This document shows positions 45,094 to 54,441 of a stretch of DNA of 64,000 nt, piece after piece. The stretch's first letter is position 1. Every line of letters begins with the position of its first letter. The position numbers were made by a program, and so were the translations under genes. The notes under the pieces are model-generated. The model saw only the letters and a list, made by a program, of their open reading frames with translations, was not told the DNA's origin and did not search any database. The stretch comes from Shewanella chilikensis (GTDB lineage: Bacteria; Pseudomonadota; Gammaproteobacteria; Enterobacterales; Shewanellaceae), in the NCBI RefSeq assembly GCF_002836945.1, contig NZ_NIJM01000002.1, forward strand, positions 62,001 to 126,000. Direction: 5' to 3'.

Positions 45094-45794
45094 GGGCAGC
45101 CTTGTTATTTGCTCACCTTGATGGCGGTGAAGTAGGGACTAATTAAGCTGATAACTATGCAGTATATCGATCGAGTGAGTTGCTTCATTGAGCTGGAACA
45201 GGCTTTTGCCGGGGAATTCACAAAGCTTGGCGAGTCTGTGCACTTGTCTGAAAAATGGATTTTACTCAGTGTGATCTGGCTCGGCAGGAGATCTTGCTGA
45301 CAGATATCTGCGCACTAAACTGAGGTGAAGTTGTCGCTTGGGATTTCAATGCGTCAGTCGGGAAAAGCACGCTGGAGTATGTTGCTATTTGGTTGAGGTA
45401 TGAAGAATACCGGTAGCAGATTCGAGATGATTTGCTCTTGAAAAGGGTACGCATCATTGGCTCGAAGGCCTAGTTTTTGCTGAAAAATCATTGACTCCCT
45501 GACAATGGAAATTTCAAATAGATGGCTGCAGGTATCGTTTGTCATTGAAGGCTGCTGCTCGGCATGATCACCTGATTCATTTGTTGATTAAGTTGGCATA
45601 TTTGATTTTTTGTCACAGTTTTTTCACCGCGGAATTCGCTAGAGTGTGTCAGATGTTTTACCGGAACCGGCTCTGAATGCAGTACCGGCGAAAAAAAATC
45701 AAGCTTCTGCCCGCAGTGGCATAGGTTTCAGCGGCTGCTTGGGTTAAAATCCCTCGTTTGCTACGTCCTTAACACCAAAGAAAGTTGAAATCGC
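45094..45794. other. 700-nt gap without a recognisable gene
   Basis: Lies between the divergent formate dehydrogenase gene and prfB. The only notable ORF is a 47-codon one on the plus strand (45157-45300, MQYIDRVSCFIELEQAFAGE at its start) with no ribosome site and no recognised family. Short frames on both strands continue beyond it with interrupting stops, as in a decayed gene, but I cannot identify an ancestor. The prfB promoter must lie in the right part. Confidence 0.4.
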
Positions 45795-46893
45795 ATGTTT
45801 GAAGTCAATCCGGTAAAAAACAAAATCAAGGAGCTTGCCGACCGCACAATGCTCCTTAGGGGGTATCTTTGACTATGACGCCAAGAAAGAGCGTCTGGAA
45901 GAAGTAAGCCGCGAGCTGGAAAGCTCCGAAGTATGGAATGAGCCAGAGCGCGCTCAGGCCTTGGGTAAAGAGCGCTCGGCGCTGGAAGTTGTGGTTAAGA
46001 CCATAGACGATATGGATGCGGGCCTCGAAGATGTCGAGGGACTGCTGGAGCTGGCCATTGAAGAGGAAGATGAAGAAACCTTCAATGATGCCAACAGTGA
46101 ACTGGGCGATCTGGAAAAGCGCCTGGAAGAGCTGGAATTCCGCCGTATGTTCTCGGGTCCACAGGACGCATCCGACTGCTATCTGGACATTCAGTCCGGC
46201 TCCGGCGGTACCGAAGCTCAGGACTGGGCCAACATGGTGCTGCGCATGTATCTGCGCTGGGGTGAAGAACATGACTTCAATCCTGAACTTATCGAAGTCT
46301 CAGACGGCGATGTGGCCGGTATCAAGAGTGCCACCATCAAGTTCAGCGGTGAATATGCCTATGGCTGGCTGAGAACCGAAACCGGCGTGCATCGTCTGGT
46401 ACGTAAGTCGCCCTTCGACTCGGGTGGCCGTCGCCATACCTCATTCTGTTCTGTGTTTGTTTACCCTGAGATTGACGACTCCATCGAGATCGACATCAAT
46501 CCGGCCGATCTGCGTATCGACGTGTACCGCGCCTCGGGTGCCGGTGGTCAGCACGTTAACAGAACCGAATCTGCGGTGCGTATTACCCACCTTCCGACCA
46601 ATACCGTGGTGCAGTGCCAGAACGACCGTTCACAGCACAAGAACAAAGACACGGCAATGAAACAGCTGAAAGCCAAGCTGTTTGAGTTGGAGATGCAAAA
46701 GCAAAACGCCGAGAAGCAGGCCGCGGAAGATGCCAAGTCGGATATCGGCTGGGGCAGTCAGATCCGCTCCTACGTGCTGGATGATTCCCGCATCAAGGAT
46801 CTGCGCACCGGGGTGGAAACCCGTAATACCCAGGCCGTGTTGGACGGTGATCTGGACAGATTTATTGAAGCCAGCCTGAAGTCCGGGCTGTAA
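45795..46893 (+). CDS. prfB: Peptide chain release factor 2 (programmed +1 frameshift)
   Basis: Recognises UGA and UAA stop codons. Codons 1-25 run from ATG 45795 to CTT 45867-45869, followed by an in-frame TGA (45870-45872). A +1 shift at CTT-T-GAC joins the downstream frame from GAC 45871 to the stop at 46893, giving 365 residues, the E. coli length. The shift signal is complete: internal Shine-Dalgarno AGGGGG at 45858-45863, 3-nt spacer, CTT TGA C. The product carries the SPF anticodon-like motif region and GGQ ([15 protein letters not shown]). lysS follows by 17 nt, as in E. coli. Confidence 0.96.
45858..45873 (+). promoter_or_regulatory. RF2 autoregulatory +1 frameshift site
   Basis: AGGGGG-TAT-CTT-TGA-C is identical in layout to the E. 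coli prfB site. Low RF2 slows reading of TGA and favours the shift, so the protein sets its own level. Confidence 0.96.
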
Positions 46894-46910
46894 CAGAGAA
46901 GAAGCGGAAA

Positions 46911-48413
46911 ATGACTGAACAAGTATTGGATGAGAACAAGCTGATCGCGGAACGTCGCGCCAAGCTGGAACATGTACGCCAGGGCTGCCCGGCCAATGGT
47001 CACCCTAACACTTTCCGTCGCAGCCACAAGGCTGCCGAGCTGCAGGCGCAGTTCGCCGATAAGAGCAAAGAAGAGCTCGAGTCTCTGGGCTTCAAGACCG
47101 CCATTGCCGGTCGGATCATGGCCAAGCGTGGCCCCTTCCTGGTTCTGCAGGACGTATCCGGTCGCATTCAGGCCTATGCCGGCAAAGAAGTACAGGCTGA
47201 TCTGAAAGAACGCTATCAGGGCCTGGATATCGGCGACATAGTTGGTGTTAAAGGCACTCTGCACCTGTCCGGTAAGGGCGACCTGTACGTTAATATGGAG
47301 GAGTATCAGCTGCTGACCAAGGCGCTGCGCCCGCTGCCTGAGAAATTCCATGGTCTGACCGATCAGGAAACCCGTTACCGTCAGCGTTATGTTGACCTGA
47401 TCGTCAACCAGGATTCCCGTGACGCCTTCGTCATGCGCTCCAAAGTGGTTTCAGCCATACGTAACTTTATGGTGAAAAAAGAGTTTATGGAAGTGGAAAC
47501 CCCTATGATGCATGTCATCCCGGGTGGTGCATCCGCGCGTCCATTTATCACTCACCACAATGCGCTGGATATCGACATGTATCTGCGTATTGCGCCTGAG
47601 CTGTACCTCAAGCGTCTGGTTGTCGGTGGTTTTGAACGAGTGTTCGAAATCAACCGTAACTTCCGTAACGAAGGTCTGTCGCCACGCCATAACCCAGAAT
47701 TCACCATGATGGAATTCTATATGGCCTACGCAGATTACCGCGATCTGATGGATCTCACCGAAGAGATGCTGTCTTCCATCGCTCAGGATCTGCTGGGTGA
47801 CACCAAGCTGCCTTACGGCGAGCACAGCATAGACTTTGGCGGCCCTTACGCCCGCATGAGCATGCTGGAAGCGATTCAGCACTACAACCCAGACAACGCC
47901 ACGATTCAGGCCATGACCTATGAAGAGGTCAAGGATCTTGAGTTTATGCGTAAGCTGGCCAAAGACGTAGGGCTGGAAATCGAATCTTTCTGGACCTGTG
48001 GTCAACTGCTGGAAGAGATCTTTGGTGAAACTGCCGAGCCTAAACTGATGCAGCCTACCTTCATCACCGGCTACCCAGCGGACATCTCGCCACTGGCTCG
48101 TCGCAACGATGACAACGACTTCATCACCGACCGCTTCGAGTTCTTCATCGGTGGTCGTGAAGTGGCTAACGGCTTCAGCGAGCTTAACGACGCCGAAGAT
48201 CAGGACAACCGCTTCAAGGCTCAGGTTGAAGCCAAAGATGCCGGTGACGATGAAGCCATGTTCTATGACGCAGACTATATCACGGCGCTGGAGCACGGCC
48301 TGCCACCGACAGCTGGTCAGGGCATAGGTATCGACCGTCTGGTGATGTTGTTTACCAACACTCACACCATTCGTGACGTGATCCTGTTCCCGGCCATGCG
48401 CCCACAGGCTTAA
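46911..48413 (+). CDS. lysS: Lysyl-tRNA synthetase, class II
   Basis: Charges tRNA-Lys. 500 residues (E. coli LysS 505): N-terminal OB-fold (about 65-175, [21 protein letters not shown] as landmark in part), then the class II core with motif 1 around [15 protein letters not shown], motif 2 [20 protein letters not shown] and motif 3 [13 protein letters not shown] near the end. GAAGCGGAAA precedes ATG 46911. It lies 17 nt after prfB and ends at a strong terminator. Codon use is that of a highly expressed gene. Confidence 0.97.
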   Translation: MTEQVLDENKLIAERRAKLEHVRQGCPANGHPNTFRRSHKAAELQAQFADKSKEELESLGFKTAIAGRIMAKRGPFLVLQDVSGRIQAYAGKEVQADLKERYQGLDIGDIVGVKGTLHLSGKGDLYVNMEEYQLLTKALRPLPEKFHGLTDQETRYRQRYVDLIVNQDSRDAFVMRSKVVSAIRNFMVKKEFMEVETPMMHVIPGGASARPFITHHNALDIDMYLRIAPELYLKRLVVGGFERVFEINRNFRNEGLSPRHNPEFTMMEFYMAYADYRDLMDLTEEMLSSIAQDLLGDTKLPYGEHSIDFGGPYARMSMLEAIQHYNPDNATIQAMTYEEVKDLEFMRKLAKDVGLEIESFWTCGQLLEEIFGETAEPKLMQPTFITGYPADISPLARRNDDNDFITDRFEFFIGGREVANGFSELNDAEDQDNRFKAQVEAKDAGDDEAMFYDADYITALEHGLPPTAGQGIGIDRLVMLFTNTHTIRDVILFPAMRPQA

Positions 48414-48451
48414 GTTCAGTCGCTCGAATTAGACGAGTCTATGCAATGAAG

Positions 48452-48479
48452 AAGCCGGCCAAGTGCCGGCTTTTTGTTT
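48452..48479 (+). terminator. Terminator of prfB-lysS
   Basis: aagccggc / gccggctt, an 8-bp stem with a 5-nt loop, followed by TTTTTGTTTG. Confidence 0.9.
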
Positions 48480-48490
48480 GCCCATGTTTT

Positions 48491-49420
48491 TTAGGGGGAT
48501 TCAGTGCACTCTGGCCCCTTGGCCAACACAATCCGATTGCGGCCCTGTGCTTTGGCTTGGTAAAGGGCGCCATCGGCCCTGGAAACCACGGCATCTATAT
48601 CGGTATCACTGCACTGAAATTCGCTCAGGCCGCCGCTGATACTGGCGCATTCAGCGGCAATTCCCAAGGCTCTGAGGCGCCGGGCACATTCGTTTCGCAA
48701 ACGTTCAGCAATCGGTTGTGCCTGCTCGGCAGCAGTGTGGGGCATAAGAATGACAAATTCATCGCCGCCGTAACGGGAGGCGCTATCTTGGGCTCTGAGA
48801 CCGGCCAGGCAGACCTCTCCCAAAGTAACTATCGCCTTGTCGCCCATTAGGTGACCCGAGCTGTCGTTGAGTTTCTTGAGGTTATCGAGATCGAAGATCA
48901 ATATGCTGGTCGGGGTTCGGTAACGTTGAAATCGGGCCAAATTTTCTGTCAGTAATTGGAGTAATTTACGGCGGTTGTAAAGTCGGGTAAGCGGATCGCG
49001 CTCGCATCTTTCCCTGAGTTCCAGCTCCAAATGATGGCGGCGGGTAATATTGCTGGCGACCCATACCACGGCATCTTCACCATCGACTTGGAAATCCAAT
49101 GCTTGGATCCGGCCTTCAAACCAGATGGGCTCGGCGGGGCCATGATCTGTGAGTCCCTTGACGTCGTTGCTGCCAAGGCTGTATTCCACAACACAGAGAC
49201 GGCGGCTCAACAAGGCTTGTGCTATTTGGCCCAGAAACCACTCGCACTTGGGGTGTTGGATGACTTGGGAGATGTATTGTCCTATCAAGGCTGTGCCGTC
49301 GTGATAGTAGCGACTGTCGGCACCTCCCAGTACCGCGGCATAACGGCCACTGCGGGTCAGAATAAATACCGGATCCGGTAAAGCGGCGAAGATAGATAAG
49401 GTTTGGGACAGAGAAAACAT
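48491..49420 (-). CDS. PAS-GGDEF diguanylate cyclase
   Basis: A 309-residue soluble protein. Residues about 5-130 look like a PAS sensor (PDPVFILTRSGRYAAVLGG, then IWFEGRIQALDFQ), followed by a GGDEF domain from about 140. The active-site motif GGDEF is intact at 218-222, and the product-inhibition site RAQD lies at 209-212, five residues ahead, so it should be an active, feedback-controlled cyclic-di-GMP synthase. No membrane segment is visible. It converges on lysS and is apparently monocistronic. Confidence 0.92.
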   Translation of the reverse strand: MFSLSQTLSIFAALPDPVFILTRSGRYAAVLGGADSRYYHDGTALIGQYISQVIQHPKCEWFLGQIAQALLSRRLCVVEYSLGSNDVKGLTDHGPAEPIWFEGRIQALDFQVDGEDAVVWVASNITRRHHLELELRERCERDPLTRLYNRRKLLQLLTENLARFQRYRTPTSILIFDLDNLKKLNDSSGHLMGDKAIVTLGEVCLAGLRAQDSASRYGGDEFVILMPHTAAEQAQPIAERLRNECARRLRALGIAAECASISGGLSEFQCSDTDIDAVVSRADGALYQAKAQGRNRIVLAKGPECTESP

Positions 49421-49556
49421 CTTGTCTCCTCCTGGGATTTTGATTTTATCTTAGTCCAATATATTGAATTTACGGGGCAAAATCGATTTTTTCTGCAGAA
49501 ACTATACTGGAGATCTCGGTGTTGTTGTATCCGAGTTCAACCTGGAGGCTGGTTTG

Positions 49557-50096
49557 ATGAAAACTTCAGCTCTAATGTTAACTTTGACTCTATCTTCCTT
49601 CGCCAGCGTCACCCATGCCGCACTCACTGAAGCACAGCAGGTGATGTTGGATGACGCCCTGAGTGCTGCGCCGCCCACCATACGCGCCAATGTTACCGTT
49701 GTCGACTGGGATAAAAACGTGCTGCAACAAGGGGATGGCAATTACACTTGCTTTCCTACGCCACCGCAGCTTAAGGGAACGGCTCCCATGTGTATGGACG
49801 GTCCCTGGATGGAATGGGCTAATGCATGGATGGAGAAAAAACCTTTTCAGGCAAAAGAGATCGGTATTTCCTACATGTTGGCCGGTGATGGTGGGGCCAG
49901 TAATATCGACCCCTACGCCGAAATGGAAACCGCGGATAATCAATGGATAGTCGAAGGCCCGCACCTAATGATTCTGGTGCCTGATCCCGCCATGCTCGAC
50001 AGTTTGCCGACCGACCCGGCTCAAGGTGGTCCCTATGTGATGTGGAAGGGCACACCCTATGCCCACATAATGATCCCGATCGGCGCCAGAAAATGA
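49557..50096 (+). CDS. Unknown exported protein (179 residues)
   Basis: Has a signal peptide (1-22, ending THAALT). The mature part is acidic, with ALSAAPPTIRANVTVVDWD, GNYTCFPTPP, PMCMDGPWMEWANAWM and PHLMILVPDPAMLDSLP. Its two cysteines (near 63 and 77) could form a disulfide. I recognise no named family; the even spread of conserved-looking Trp, Pro and Asp suggests a folded periplasmic domain. ATG 49557 follows GGAGG with a 9-nt gap; the frame is open upstream to 49464 without a better start. It is monocistronic, with its own terminator. Confidence 0.72.
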   Translation: MKTSALMLTLTLSSFASVTHAALTEAQQVMLDDALSAAPPTIRANVTVVDWDKNVLQQGDGNYTCFPTPPQLKGTAPMCMDGPWMEWANAWMEKKPFQAKEIGISYMLAGDGGASNIDPYAEMETADNQWIVEGPHLMILVPDPAMLDSLPTDPAQGGPYVMWKGTPYAHIMIPIGARK

Positions 50097-50111
50097 TGCC
50101 TATGGTGTTGA

Positions 50112-50142
50112 ATGCCGTTCATTTTGATTGAACGGCATTTTT
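50112..50142. terminator. Bidirectional terminator after the exported protein gene
   Basis: ATGCCGTTCA / TGAACGGCAT, a perfect 10-bp stem with a 7-nt loop and TTTTTAT after it. Confidence 0.88.
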
Positions 50143-50169
50143 ATGTTTATGGGATAACAAATTTGCTTT

Positions 50170-51072
50170 TCAGAGTTCCAGGCCCAGTTGCTTGTTGTGA
50201 TTCCTTGCATCTTGAGGCATCTGTAACACCGGCAGAGGTTGGCCGTGTTTGGCTTGCCAGCGGCCACTGAGCAGACGATATAAGCAGATGGCCAGCTCAG
50301 GTGCCAGGGCATTATCCGGGGTGTGGATGAACAGATAGGGTTGGCGCTCCTCCTCCAGCCATTGGCATAGCTTGTCCAGCCAAGGCTTGAAGAAGCCCTG
50401 ATTGGCCTCAAGCTCAGGGTGGCCGATAAAGCGCACTGTGGGATAGCGGCCGGTGGCTATGGCATGTACCGGTACTTTGGGTTTCTTTTCATGGGCGTCG
50501 ATGACGGCGGCACTGTTTGGCGGTGCGGCAAATACCGGTCGGGTGTCCATTATGATGCGGTTGACCGAGCGCCGCAGCAGCAAGCGGTTGAGTTGACGCT
50601 CGGCTTCCCCTTTGGCAAAGAAGGCCGGGTGGCGCACCTCAACCCCAAGAGGCAACTCGGTTGGCAGTTTGCCAAGAAAGGCGTCCAGTGCCCCAAGGGC
50701 TTCTGGGCCAAAATAGCCGGGCAACTGAATCTTCCACAGACCTGTCTTGGCAAACAGTGGCGACATCACCTGCAGGAACTGCCTGAGTTCATCGTTACAG
50801 TGCCTCAGTTGCAACTTGTGAGTGATCTCCTGTGGCAGTTTAAAGGTAAAGCGAAAGTCCTCACCCACGGCATCGCGCCAGTTACTGACGCTGTTTGCTG
50901 ACGGGGTGGCATAAAAGCTGGTGTTGCCCTCCACCGTATTGAAAACCTCGGCGTAGCGCGCCAGACGCTCGGCTTGAGGCGTCCCCTTTCCATAAAGGCT
51001 TTGCTGCCACTGGTTATGGGACCACATGGCCAGTCCCAATTTCAGCTCTGGTATCTGTTGCTGACCGCTCAC
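50170..51072 (-). CDS. DUF72 (YecE-like) TIM-barrel protein
   Basis: About 300 residues of the DUF72 family, of unknown biochemical role. Landmarks are GLAMWSHNQW near the N-terminus, FNTVEGNTSFYATP, FRFTFKLPQEITH, GVEVRHPAFF, and YLFIHTPDNALAPELA. The frame has no ATG near its start. I chose GTG 51072 because GGAG lies 6 nt upstream and it starts just before the conserved domain. The frame stays open to GTG 51168, which would add a hydrophobic stretch unlike other family members and lacks a ribosome site. Confidence 0.85.
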   Translation of the reverse strand: MSGQQQIPELKLGLAMWSHNQWQQSLYGKGTPQAERLARYAEVFNTVEGNTSFYATPSANSVSNWRDAVGEDFRFTFKLPQEITHKLQLRHCNDELRQFLQVMSPLFAKTGLWKIQLPGYFGPEALGALDAFLGKLPTELPLGVEVRHPAFFAKGEAERQLNRLLLRRSVNRIIMDTRPVFAAPPNSAAVIDAHEKKPKVPVHAIATGRYPTVRFIGHPELEANQGFFKPWLDKLCQWLEEERQPYLFIHTPDNALAPELAICLYRLLSGRWQAKHGQPLPVLQMPQDARNHNKQLGLEL

Positions 51073-51348
51073 CACGGGCTCCGTCAAATGGATCTCCGGC
51101 GCTATTGTGTCTGCGGTCCCTGACAGGGTCAAGAGTACAGCTGGCACTATGAGGGTCACAAAATGCACAGAACTTCAGCAGAGTTTGAGTTAATAATATA
51201 TTGAGTTTGCAGCGCTTATTTATGCTTACGTATAATGAATTGACGCATTGTAACCTCAGTGCTCACTGACATAAGGACAGGATGTCATTAAATTGGTTCT
51301 ATACCGACCCGCATGCTTAGCCTATTCCATTCAAATTAAGGATGATTT

Positions 51349-51786
51349 ATGCCCGATACCCAGAGTGCCTCAGCACAGGATGAGCCGTCGTTCCTGACTG
51401 TGACCCTTGCTGACTTACCCGCCGATATTCAATTGAGATTGCCGACAGATAATGCGTTGAGCGCAATAGCCAAGTTGGCCTTGGGGGTATTACTGCTGAG
51501 TGCCTCCATTCTCTGGTGGCTGCTGGATGACGCCAGTGCGCTGCAAATAGGCAATCCCATGGTGCTCAACATATTGGTGCTGGTTGGAGTCTTGCTGGGT
51601 GGTGCCAGTTTTATCAGTGGCAGGAGCGCAATGCAGCTAAGACAGCAACGGCGCCAACAGGCCCTGGAGCAGCAGCTGGATCAGCGTGTCGTTATCAGTG
51701 AGCAAGAGATCCCCGAAGGGTTTGACCTGGTTTTTTCCCAGCTGTCAGCCAGTCGCTTTAGGGTGTCGCTGGAACCAATCAACTGA
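51349..51786 (+). CDS. Two-span membrane protein of unknown function (145 residues)
   Basis: Residues 1-35 are cytoplasmic and acidic, two membrane spans lie near 41-59 and 70-90, then a basic, Gln-rich helical stretch (QLRQQRRQQALEQQLDQR) and a short C-terminal domain. Both ends should be on the same side. AAGGATG lies ahead of ATG 51349. I do not recognise the family. It is monocistronic, with a terminator. Confidence 0.72.
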   Translation: MPDTQSASAQDEPSFLTVTLADLPADIQLRLPTDNALSAIAKLALGVLLLSASILWWLLDDASALQIGNPMVLNILVLVGVLLGGASFISGRSAMQLRQQRRQQALEQQLDQRVVISEQEIPEGFDLVFSQLSASRFRVSLEPIN

Positions 51787-51800
51787 ATGTTGAACCAAGA

Positions 51801-51828
51801 AAAAACGCAGACTGAGCGCTGCGTTTTA
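51801..51828. terminator. Terminator between the 145-residue protein gene and the permease
   Basis: aaaacgcag / ctgcgtttt stem with an 8-nt loop, A-rich left and T-rich right, usable in both directions. Confidence 0.82.
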
Positions 51829-51877
51829 CTTTAAGAATGGACGGCGGCCAGTTTGCCTACTCCGTACAATCCCTTGG

Positions 51878-53083
51878 TTAGCCGACCTTGGTTAGAATTC
51901 CGGCCATCTGCAGCAGTTGGCTGAGGATGATCACCACCCCGCACAGCGCCGCCAATACCAGAGCGGGTTTTCCCCCTGCGACCCGGTAGCTGCCCGCCGG
52001 CATAGGTTGGCATCGTTGTTTCCAGACCATGGCAACAGGCAGGAATACCGCCAGTATCACCAAGGCTATCGCCGCATAACCCAGGGCGGCCATAAAGCCC
52101 TGAGGGTAGAAGAGGGCAAATCCCAATGGCGGCAAAAAGGTGATGGCCGCGGTTTGTAGTCTGTGACGGGTACTGTCGTTGCGGCGCAGAATATCACCCA
52201 TAAAATCAAATAGTCCCAGGCTGACTCCTAAAAAGGAGGTGGCCAGTGCCAAATCGGCAAATATGGATACTGTCTGGCCTATCATGGGGTTATGCAGCAG
52301 TTGTCCCAGGCTGTTGATGAGTTTGGGCAGTTCTTTGGAAGCCATCAATTCACTTTGGCTCAAGGCCCCCTGGCTGGCCAGTTGCCAAAGCAGGTAGACC
52401 AACAAGGGCATAGCCGAGCCGACTAGCATGATCTTCTTCAGCGCCTTGAGATCCAGTCCCACATAGCGCACTACAGAGGGGATAGAGCCGTGAAAACCAA
52501 AAGAGGTAAAGATTACCGGCAGCGCCGAGATGACCAAACCTTGCTGCAACGGCAGCTCCAACAGGTATCCCCCTTGGGCATGAGGTAACAGCAGTGTCAG
52601 CATGATGACCAGGGCAATAATCTTCAAGGCAAATAACACCCTGTTAATCATATCGACCGAGTGGGTACCTATGGCCACCACCAGGGCGATAAGTAGTGCA
52701 AAACCAATGGCGCCGACCTGTGGCGGCAGCGCCAGATCGGCATAGCGAACCAATTTATCGTGGAGCTGGGCACCACCACCGGCAATATAGGCGGCGCACA
52801 GGGCATATAGTAGAAACATCATTGCCAGGCTGGCCAGTAACTGCCCTTTACGGCCGAGCAGTTTGTGTGCCAAGGTGTGCAGAGTGGCATGAGCCGGGGC
52901 ATGTTGATGCACTTCCAGCATTAACAGCGCCGTGTAACTCATCAATCCCCAGAGCAGTAGCATCAGTATCGAGGCGACCCCGAAACCCAGACCGGCAGAA
53001 GCCAGCGGTAGCGCCAGCATCCCGGCGCCTATCGTGGTGCCTGCAATGATCAGCATGCTACCGAAGGTTTTGTTATTCTTCAT
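51878..53083 (-). CDS. Aromatic amino acid permease, TyrP/Mtr family
   Basis: A 401-residue HAAAP-family transporter with 11 predicted spans. It starts GSMLIIAGTTIGAGMLALPLAS, the family N-terminal signature with GTTIGAG, and has FTSFGFHGSIPSVVRYVG, equivalent to the substrate-path region of TyrP. It is closest by eye to tyrosine-specific TyrP (E. coli 403 residues), but tryptophan (Mtr, TnaB) cannot be excluded. A 368-nt leader contains a 19-codon peptide with two Tyr codons and one Trp codon and paired hairpins that could be an attenuator. Confidence 0.87.
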   Translation of the reverse strand: MKNNKTFGSMLIIAGTTIGAGMLALPLASAGLGFGVASILMLLLWGLMSYTALLMLEVHQHAPAHATLHTLAHKLLGRKGQLLASLAMMFLLYALCAAYIAGGGAQLHDKLVRYADLALPPQVGAIGFALLIALVVAIGTHSVDMINRVLFALKIIALVIMLTLLLPHAQGGYLLELPLQQGLVISALPVIFTSFGFHGSIPSVVRYVGLDLKALKKIMLVGSAMPLLVYLLWQLASQGALSQSELMASKELPKLINSLGQLLHNPMIGQTVSIFADLALATSFLGVSLGLFDFMGDILRRNDSTRHRLQTAAITFLPPLGFALFYPQGFMAALGYAAIALVILAVFLPVAMVWKQRCQPMPAGSYRVAGGKPALVLAALCGVVIILSQLLQMAGILTKVG

Positions 53084-53222
53084 TTTATTACATTCTCAAC
53101 AAGCATTTTCGTACTGGGTCCCCAGGGTTTTGGTTTGAGGGGGCCCCAAGAGAGCCGGATAACCGGTAACGAAACCTGACAACAAAGCCACAATGGCTCA
53201 CAGGAGAGGGAAGTTCAGGTCA

Positions 53223-53282
53223 TTATCCCCGCCCAAGCCACTGTGGCTTGGGATAGAGATAAAGCTTGTGTATTGGCCGCAT
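53223..53282 (-). CDS. Possible 19-residue leader peptide
   Basis: Encodes MRPIHKLYLYPKPQWLGRG. Tyr codons at 8 and 10 lie just before, and the Trp codon at 15 lies inside, a perfect 9-bp hairpin. It lies 140 nt upstream of an aromatic amino acid permease start. The ribosome site is weak. The arrangement resembles a transcription attenuator, but the ORF is short and could be chance. Confidence 0.3.
   Translation of the reverse strand: MRPIHKLYLYPKPQWLGRG
53232..53252 (-). promoter_or_regulatory. Perfect hairpin in the permease leader
   Basis: CCCAAGCCA-CTG-TGGCTTGGG, 9-bp arms and a 3-nt loop. Its 3' arm on the transcript contains TGGCT, which can alternatively pair with AGCCA of the next hairpin (53186-53198). 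Confidence 0.55.
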
Positions 53283-53451
53283 TGCGAATCTCGGGTTGTG
53301 TCAATGAACCCAGGCCAAGCGGGCCCGGAAAAGTGTGATTCACCTTAGCGGCGTGAAAAGAGGGTGTCAATGAGTTTGTACTGCTGTAACGGTACGCTGT
53401 GACTCGGTTGGCGAAAATTAATTCGGCTGCAGCACTTGAAGCGTCGGGATC

Positions 53452-54342
53452 TCAGTTCAGCGCCAGCTGTTGTCTGACCAGCTCGACCATGGCCTGGGCG
53501 GCAAAAGAGAGTGGTTGCCCCCGGCGCCAGAACAGTGACAGCTCCCAGATCAGATCGGAGGCGGCCAGAGGAATACTTATCACCCCGGCCACCGCGTGGC
53601 GCTCGGCAATAAAGCTGGGTAGTATCATGGCACCTGTGCCTGCTGCCACCAGGGCGATACCAAAGTCGGGATGACTGACCCGAGTCACATCTTTGGGACT
53701 GAAGCCCGCTCTCTGGCAGGCATCTATCACTAGTTCATGCAGGGCATATTCGGGTTCGAACAGTATCTGTGGAATATCTGCCAATGCCTTGAGGGTCAGC
53801 TCTTGGCTATTGGCCAAAGAATGTTGTCTTGGCAATACTACCACCATGGGATCGCGGCGGATCCTGATGCCATCAAACTCATCCTCAAAGGAGATGATCC
53901 CGGTCGCCAGTTCGATTTCCCCCTTCTTGAGGGCAGCGGTTTGCTCGACGCCGCCGCGAACCAAGAGATGCATCTGCACCTTGGGATAGCGGCTGCGAAA
54001 GCGGGCGATGACAGGAGCAAAGAGTTCGGCACTGCCGAGGGGGGCCAGTCCCAGATGCAGTTCACCCGAGTTGAGACTGCGCTGTGCCGCCAGCTCTCTG
54101 AGCATGTTGCGACGTACATTCAATAGTTCCTGGCCGTGACGGTAGACGACCTCTCCGGCTGCAGTGGGACGTAACTGGCTGCCGCGTTTGCCCCTTTCCA
54201 AGAGCACAAGATCCAGATCCTGTTCCAACTGGCGAATAGACTTGGACAGCGCGGGTTGGGTCAGGTGGATCTTTTCCGCCGCTTTGGCAAATCCGCCGGC
54301 ATCCACTATCTCAATAAAGTAGCGAACAACTTTCAGATCCAA
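53452..54342 (-). CDS. LysR-family regulator divergent from lrgAB
   Basis: 296 residues. HTH at about 1-60 (FAKAAEKIHLTQPALSKSIRQLE as landmark in part), then the periplasmic-binding-protein-like effector domain. Divergent orientation to an lrgA/cidA-like and lrgB-like pair suggests it controls them, as CidR does for cid/lrg genes in Gram-positive bacteria and AlsR-like regulators do elsewhere. The 99-nt shared region is AT-rich. The effector is unknown. Confidence 0.9.
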   Translation of the reverse strand: MDLKVVRYFIEIVDAGGFAKAAEKIHLTQPALSKSIRQLEQDLDLVLLERGKRGSQLRPTAAGEVVYRHGQELLNVRRNMLRELAAQRSLNSGELHLGLAPLGSAELFAPVIARFRSRYPKVQMHLLVRGGVEQTAALKKGEIELATGIISFEDEFDGIRIRRDPMVVVLPRQHSLANSQELTLKALADIPQILFEPEYALHELVIDACQRAGFSPKDVTRVSHPDFGIALVAAGTGAMILPSFIAERHAVAGVISIPLAASDLIWELSLFWRRGQPLSFAAQAMVELVRQQLALN

Positions 54343-54441
54343 TTGAATAACCTTATGGAATGCAAACTATGCTTAATATTCATTTTTTTTATTTATATTG
54401 CAAGACTAGAATAAACTCCAGTTAAGTTATTCGGTAAAGAT

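Larger units (their letters stand above)
53084..53451 (-). promoter_or_regulatory. Leader region of the aromatic permease gene
   Basis: A gene-free 368 nt that holds a weak promoter-like TTGACA (53365-53370) with TAAGGT 17 nt on, a 19-codon leader ORF (53223-53282), a perfect hairpin (53232-53252), a second short hairpin (53186-53198) and a GC-rich inverted repeat with ggggcccc near 53140-53150. Confidence 0.45.

Noticed and set aside
45157..45300. 47-codon ORF upstream of prfB as a gene
   Set aside because: No ribosome site, no recognised family; kept only as part of the gap description.
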